A stretch of 64,000 nucleotides of DNA from the NCBI GenBank assembly GCA_023333565.1, contig JAJKFH010000425.1, forward strand, positions 620,001 to 684,000, given 5' to 3'. Shown one piece after another: positions 58,701-64,000 of the stretch. The translations under genes were made by a program, and so were the position numbers. The stretch comes from Puffinus mauretanicus (Eukaryota; Chordata; Aves; Procellariiformes; Procellariidae). Below the pieces are notes generated by a model, which was not told where the DNA came from, did not search any database, and saw only the letters and a program-made list of their open reading frames with translations. Each line of letters starts with the position of its first letter. Positions within the stretch are counted from its first letter, which is position 1.

Positions 58701-61700
58701 CTGAGATACCTTCTTTTCATATTAGTTTGGGGGGTTTTTTGGTGGTTTTTTTTTCAGGGTGGGAGAGAGGGAATTGAGATGGTGGGATGTCTGGCAAATA
58801 GATTGAGAAATGTCACTGTAAAAGGACGAATCAAGATCTTAGCTCAGTTCCTTAAGATCACTGGGTAAGATTATTACTCTCAGCAGTATTTCTCATGTAC
58901 ACAATGTCTTTGTGTTTCCAAAGTCAGCATCAGTAATGATTCTGCGACACTGGAAGAGAATACACATCTATTCCACTGATGGAAGTTTGGACCTTCCAAA
59001 TCACAGTGAAAGTGCGTACACCCGAGCCAGTCACCCAAGACTTCCTCTACAGTCAGGGAACAAATGGACATGTTTAAAGGGTAATTCATCTGAACTAATT
59101 TTGAGAAGAATTACACCCTTGAATTTGTTGGTTTTTTTTTTTTTTTTTGCCCCGCTCTGGACTATAAAGGGAGTTAAGGATATCTAATCTGGGTATAGGC
59201 ATCTAAATCCAGACGGATAAATCCTTCCCTAGGTCTTTATACACTGATAAGCTTAAGCAGGTTGCTTTATTCATAAGGTTCTCTGGTTGTGCCTGGTAAG
59301 ACAAGTTCTGTAAAAAATAGGCAAATAACAGTCCTGTGCCTCTGAAAGTATAATCTGAAGATAAACAAGAGCTTGTAACACACTGTAACCCAGTTACAGA
59401 CAGGAGGGGCCAGGAGATTACTGCGCTTGGTCCTACAGAAGTGCTGGTCCAGAATAGCACTCACTGCATAAGATCTGTGCTCACACTTCCCAGTGTGAAG
59501 GATACTGTTTAAAGGGGTGCACATTATACCATAAGCACCTTATATATTTCTAACACAACCTGTTTGGCTACCAGTACTAATTAACCCCGATCACTTACCC
59601 ACATGATAAAACCACTGTTACTTGACAAACAGAAATACAGCCTTTTGCCAGATCTGTAAAGAGTCACATCCTGTTGGGGCTAATTGAAGTTGAGAAAAAT
59701 GACAGGTTAACAACTTTGTTTCTGCTCTCAATAGAAGGCTCTGGCAAAGCGATATTAAGGCCAAAACAAATCCTGCTCTTCAAACAATATACTTCCCAAT
59801 ATCTCATACTTTTCTTAGCTTTGTCATTTGGACACTTGACAAGAAGTCAGGACATTGGAACACGTGACTGGACTTGTTAGAGACAAACCTGATGTTAGTT
59901 TACAGAATGGGATGTTTATAGAACAGTTCAAGATTACAGGTGAATTCAAAAATAATATCTCGACAAAGTAAACTGAGACTTCTTATAGGTATTTTGAATT
60001 TGTATTCAAACCAAACTCTTAAAAGGTTGGTATTTTCTCATTGCTAATAACCACACAGGTTTACCAAAAAAAAAAAGAAAAAAAAATATCGTTTCAACTC
60101 AATAATTACAACAAGTTCAGGCAGTTAACTTAGCTGCTGCATTTAGCAGATCTCAGTGAAAACAACCCAGCCTGCACTTTTGTTGAGAGCCAAAAATAAT
60201 TATGTGTTCTGTAACAGTATAATAGTTACCATGTAATTACATGAAACTAGAGAATGTATTTGATATTTATGTACCATAATTTAAAAGTACTGACAATAGT
60301 ACTAATGACTGAATAAAATTAACCTACACAGCCATGGCAACCTGTTCTAACACGTAACAGTTTAGAGAAATAATACCATGAGGAAAGAAGAAGGCACAGC
60401 ACATGTTATTTTCTTGCTTTTTTCTTTTTTTTTTTTTTTTTTAAAGAGAGTACTTGCTCTTAAAAACATGCTTCCTTTGCTCATTAAAAAGCAGAAAAGC
60501 CTATAAAACAAAAACAAGACAGAGAACCTTCCTTCTGACTGGACGTGTTACATCTGAAGCTAAATATAGACTATCATTGAAGCAAGATGGTCAGCACATG
60601 TCTTCTGAGCAGCATGTGGCTCTTAAGCAGTTCCAGCGTCTCCCCATGCTGGGAATGCACCATGTGTCCAGCAGGAAGGCTGCTGAAAAATCTAATCTCA
60701 GCCCCCAGCTGCAGGAGGAAGCAAGTCAGCCAGCACTGAGGAGGTCAGTGTTGCCCCCAGGCTACAAATGCATGTTCGTCCATCCCCACCCAACATTGCA
60801 CCGAGGACATTTTGGGTACCAAAACCAGACCTCATCACCTGAGCTTTCCCTTGGCATCTCTCTCCAAACTGGATGCTACATATGTGGTGATTGTCAGCCT
60901 TATGAACATAAGGAAATATGAAAAGCACTGGATTTATAAAATAAAACTTTCTCTTGTATGATTTCACATTACATTCATGAGAATAATTTGCTTTTCCAAT
61001 TACAGCTGAAAGTAACGAGAGTACTGATACTACAGCACAGAGCTTTTTCCATATTATTAAGAGAGCTTTCCTTGAAAAGAGATTAAGGGACTTGTTTTCT
61101 GTACTTCTGATGTTAGTCAGAAAGCAGCTGCTCATGCTTGCAACACAAACAACTTTGAGAAAATATCACAGAGATTTTCTTCTGCTGTTTTATATGTAAG
61201 TTTAAGCACACTAATTCCTAAAAACTCTTATGAGTCTTTGTTTAGGTTTGTAATAAATGACTAATACTACTGTAATTAAAAAAGTAATTTTCATTTCATG
61301 GAACAAGATTGTTTGTCTATGACTTCTAAAAGGTATGAATACATAGAATATTTTATGAGGCTTTTAAATGCTTGATGATAGAGATTCAGCATGGTCTATT
61401 CTCCTGCTGGATGGCCAGGAACAAAAGGCCTCTTTTATTGTTCTCTGTAAAACCAGTGAAATGGAACCAATTGAAATATTGTGCACAGAGTCACAGACGC
61501 AGGATAATAGTGCTTTTCTCAATGGTAAGAACACAACAAAATGCATCTCAAGAGCTTTGTTTGTATGGAGCAGACCTCTCCTCAGAATGGACTGTCTGAA
61601 GAGGCTTTGCTTAATGCACTGTTTAATGGCACGGCTCTTCAAGCTCTCCCCGCTCCATTATGACATGTGCACTACTGCTCCTTGGCTATGAGAACAGAAG

Positions 61701-64000
61701 CAAAACAACAGGGAAAAAGGCTGTGGTTTACTTAACCCAAATGACTTCCACTCATTTTCCAAAATGCACAAGTAAAAACAGAAAATATTAGACCAAATCA
61801 ACATTCACAACAAATGAACTTATAATCATGGTGGGGGAAGGGGGGAAAGACCTTCTACACATTAAAGACTTGTTTATGTGGTGGAAATGATAGGATTTTC
61901 ACTGGAAATTGAAATCACAGAAACCTTGTGATTGTGATGCTGTGCATGAGGTAAAAATTTTAAAGTAATGATGAATCTTCTGTTACAGCTCTGCAGCCTG
62001 AATGCATGAGTAAGGTACAAATTTGATATAATAATCCTTCTACAGCAATTTGTACTCCTTCTGTTTGTATGAACTGTGTTCTTGAATGCCTTAGCAGAAC
62101 TTGAGAGTGTAAATACCTCTAATATTTATATGTGGGCACTGTTTATGTAAGCACACATTTTAGCCAGCATTACAAATTATATGGTACAGTGAAGTGGTGA
62201 GCACCACTAATTACTTAAAAATGCTTGTTGTCTATGCAGTACTGGTTTTGTTTTCAATAAAGAATGACCAGGGCACGAGGTGAAGGAGATGAGGAGAAAC
62301 ATTGCTGTAAGAGGGAATTGTGCTTTGCTTCAAACAGTCTGTCCATTTTCACAAAGAAATCAGACTGTGTTAGGGCATATGCATGTGAATTCTTTATGAA
62401 GTCCGGTATGTAATGCATTGAATCCTGAAGGCTTAATTGTAAATTACTGCAAGAGAACACTGGGATCCCATTCCAATCCTAATGGGGATACTGTAGCAAC
62501 TAGACAATTGTTTCCTCTTTCTAACAGGAAAAAAAAAAGAATAGGTAAAATATAAAAGACAAAAGATTAAAGACAAAAGAAAAGAACACATTGTACTAGT
62601 GCCATCTGATTAAATGTAATTGATTGTTAAGTTTAACTGATCAGAAAGTTGGAATCATGGAACAGTCAGCGTAATATACTGCTTTTCAAAATACTCAAGA
62701 TCATTAGACTAGAAGTGCACTTTTATCTTCCACTGCAAAAGATCCGTAGTATTCTTAATTAAATAATTACCCCTTAACATCTACATTCAAAGTACATTCA
62801 AGAAAAACCTCAGATGAACATATTTGTTGTAAAAGTCTTCCAAATAGTCATGGGTAATGGCTTACATATTATGTAAAAGGATTTTTCCGTCTTCTTCCAT
62901 GATTATTTGTCATCTGAATAATGAAGAAAGTATATTTTGAAATAATATATGGCAAAATCACTATCCATTTTTTCCTACACAAATTATGGCACTCATACCA
63001 TATTAGTGTGTCTCCTATGTGACCAGGACTACTGAAGCTGAGAGACAAATTGGATTTCATACCATTCATTGGCTATGGTTAACAAACTATGCATCACTTT
63101 TCCATACTCGAAGGTATGCATTACTCATCATCTCCCAACAGTCAACAGAGAGAAGTAGCTGCCATCTCACATTAGGCAGCAGTAGGTTCAGTCAGTGGTC
63201 TGCCTAACTCAGACAACGACACTCCCTCTCTCCATTGGTGGTGGAGGGAACTGGGGACGGCAAGCTCTGGTTAATTGGTCCTTTGTCTTTCCAGTTGTTT
63301 TTTTTCTCCGCTCTCCATCCCATACATAGAATTCTTGTCTCCACACTTATAATTGCACACCTGCCTTGTTTCTTGATGCTTATAATCTCTAGTTTCTTCT
63401 TTTGTGTCCTTTCTCCCACATGCTCTTCCTTATGATACCTATAGTTCAGCATAATCTAGCCTAGCCCTCTACACCGCATCTTCACACAGTATCTCTATAA
63501 CAGCAGAGCTTCAGTTCAGGTTAAAATGTTTCCACTTGTTAGATTTTCAGACTGTTGACAGCTAAACTTCCTGCAAATGAAGTACTAGGGAAAATGTTTG
63601 TATGTATGTGTTTATTTCTATTTACTTACGTAGCAATCTGAAAACCACATTAAATACTTTTATAAAAAGAACTTAGAATACAATATAATAAAAAGATAAA
63701 ACTTAAGAGTATCCCACCTTGAACAGAGATTCACCTTATCCCTAGTGCATAACATCATAACAGAGAAAGCTGAGAGCTGAGTTTGAGAAGCCAGAAAAAT
63801 GCAAACTTAAAACACACCATCATATGTTTTCTTTGACTCCCTATAACAGATATTTGTATCTGTAGGACCTTCTTTTGCATGTCTCCATTTATTCATTTCA
63901 GGGTTTTGTAAAGTGCTTCACACACAAGCTTTTTACACAGCCTTTTTATAGAGCATTAAGAAAAGTCATTGACATTTCAAAGAAAATATTTAATTCCACA
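52718..64000. other. AT-rich sequence without a recognised gene
   Basis: Eleven kilobases with no exon I can support. A 96-nt hairpin at 56812-56907 is listed separately. T or A tracts lie near 59130-59148, 60066-60085 and 60427-60443. More balanced patches near 54780-55160, 60520-60920 and 61360-61690 carry open frames on both strands that I do not recognise; they may be conserved noncoding DNA or old repeats. Confidence 0.5.
56812..56907. repeat. 96-nt palindromic hairpin with 35-nt arms
   Basis: Arm 56812-56846 and arm 56873-56907 are both 35 nt. CTGCTTTGTGTC pairs perfectly with GACACAAAGCAG at the base, AAAGCAGCTG with CAGCTGCTTT next to the loop, and the 13 nt between pair only in part. 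The loop is 26 nt. The element is GC-richer than its surroundings. It could be a palindromic MITE remnant or a structured RNA. Confidence 0.65.

Noticed and set aside
61364..61691. Overlapping 107- and 92-codon frames as a possible exon
   Set aside because: Open frames occur on both strands with no splice-site or motif support; a conserved noncoding element is as likely, and I cannot test it here.

Overview
This window looks like an AT-rich, gene-poor stretch of a bird genome, probably intergenic or intronic sequence on a large chromosome. The main evidence is its mobile-element content. It holds several CR1 LINE pieces with the usual 5' truncation and the (ATTCTATG)-type 3' end. It also holds an avian ERVL-like retrovirus family whose LTRs run from TGTCCTGG to CCATGACA, flanked by 5-bp target duplications. 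I recognise no host protein-coding exon, tRNA, rRNA or CRISPR array, and the species cannot be fixed from the sequence alone.

Layout: 1-7869 is unannotated AT-rich DNA with one ancient palindrome. Two solo LTRs in opposite orientations follow at 7875-8512 (+) and 8643-9243 (-). After more AT-rich DNA comes a provirus at 13586-20298 (+), with GATTT duplications, a tRNA-Lys-type primer site, and decayed gag, protease, RT, RNase H and integrase. A CR1 is nested in its gag, and it has no env. From 20304 to about 32375 I see only a strong hairpin and simple repeats. At about 32375-35580 an old, internally deleted CR1 is interrupted by a younger CR1 (33182-34177) inserted in the same orientation. 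A third solo LTR lies at 39977-40494 (-), and CR1 fragments at 42001-42075 (-), 42379-42999 (+) and 52199-52717 (+).

The most unusual element is at 46937-49493 (-). It is a short LTR retroelement with nearly identical LTRs, TTAAC duplications and a primer site, but no gag or pol. In their place it carries about twelve tandem copies of a ~48-bp unit, which can be read as a 16-residue repeat downstream of a hydrophobic segment. Its leader resembles that of the provirus, so it is probably mobilised in trans by a related autonomous element.

Functionally the window is a record of retroelement turnover: retrovirus insertion, LTR-LTR recombination to solo LTRs, CR1 insertion into a provirus and into another CR1, and CpG decay. 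Six of the seven LTR copies keep a recognisable CRE-like site followed by a TATA box at nearly constant spacing, and the seventh keeps the CRE with a weak TATA match. The copies that still have a perfect TGACGTCA are the likelier active promoters. One GC-rich patch near 50250-50570, with a TATA-like motif and a short secreted-looking ORF, is the only place where I suspect a host exon.
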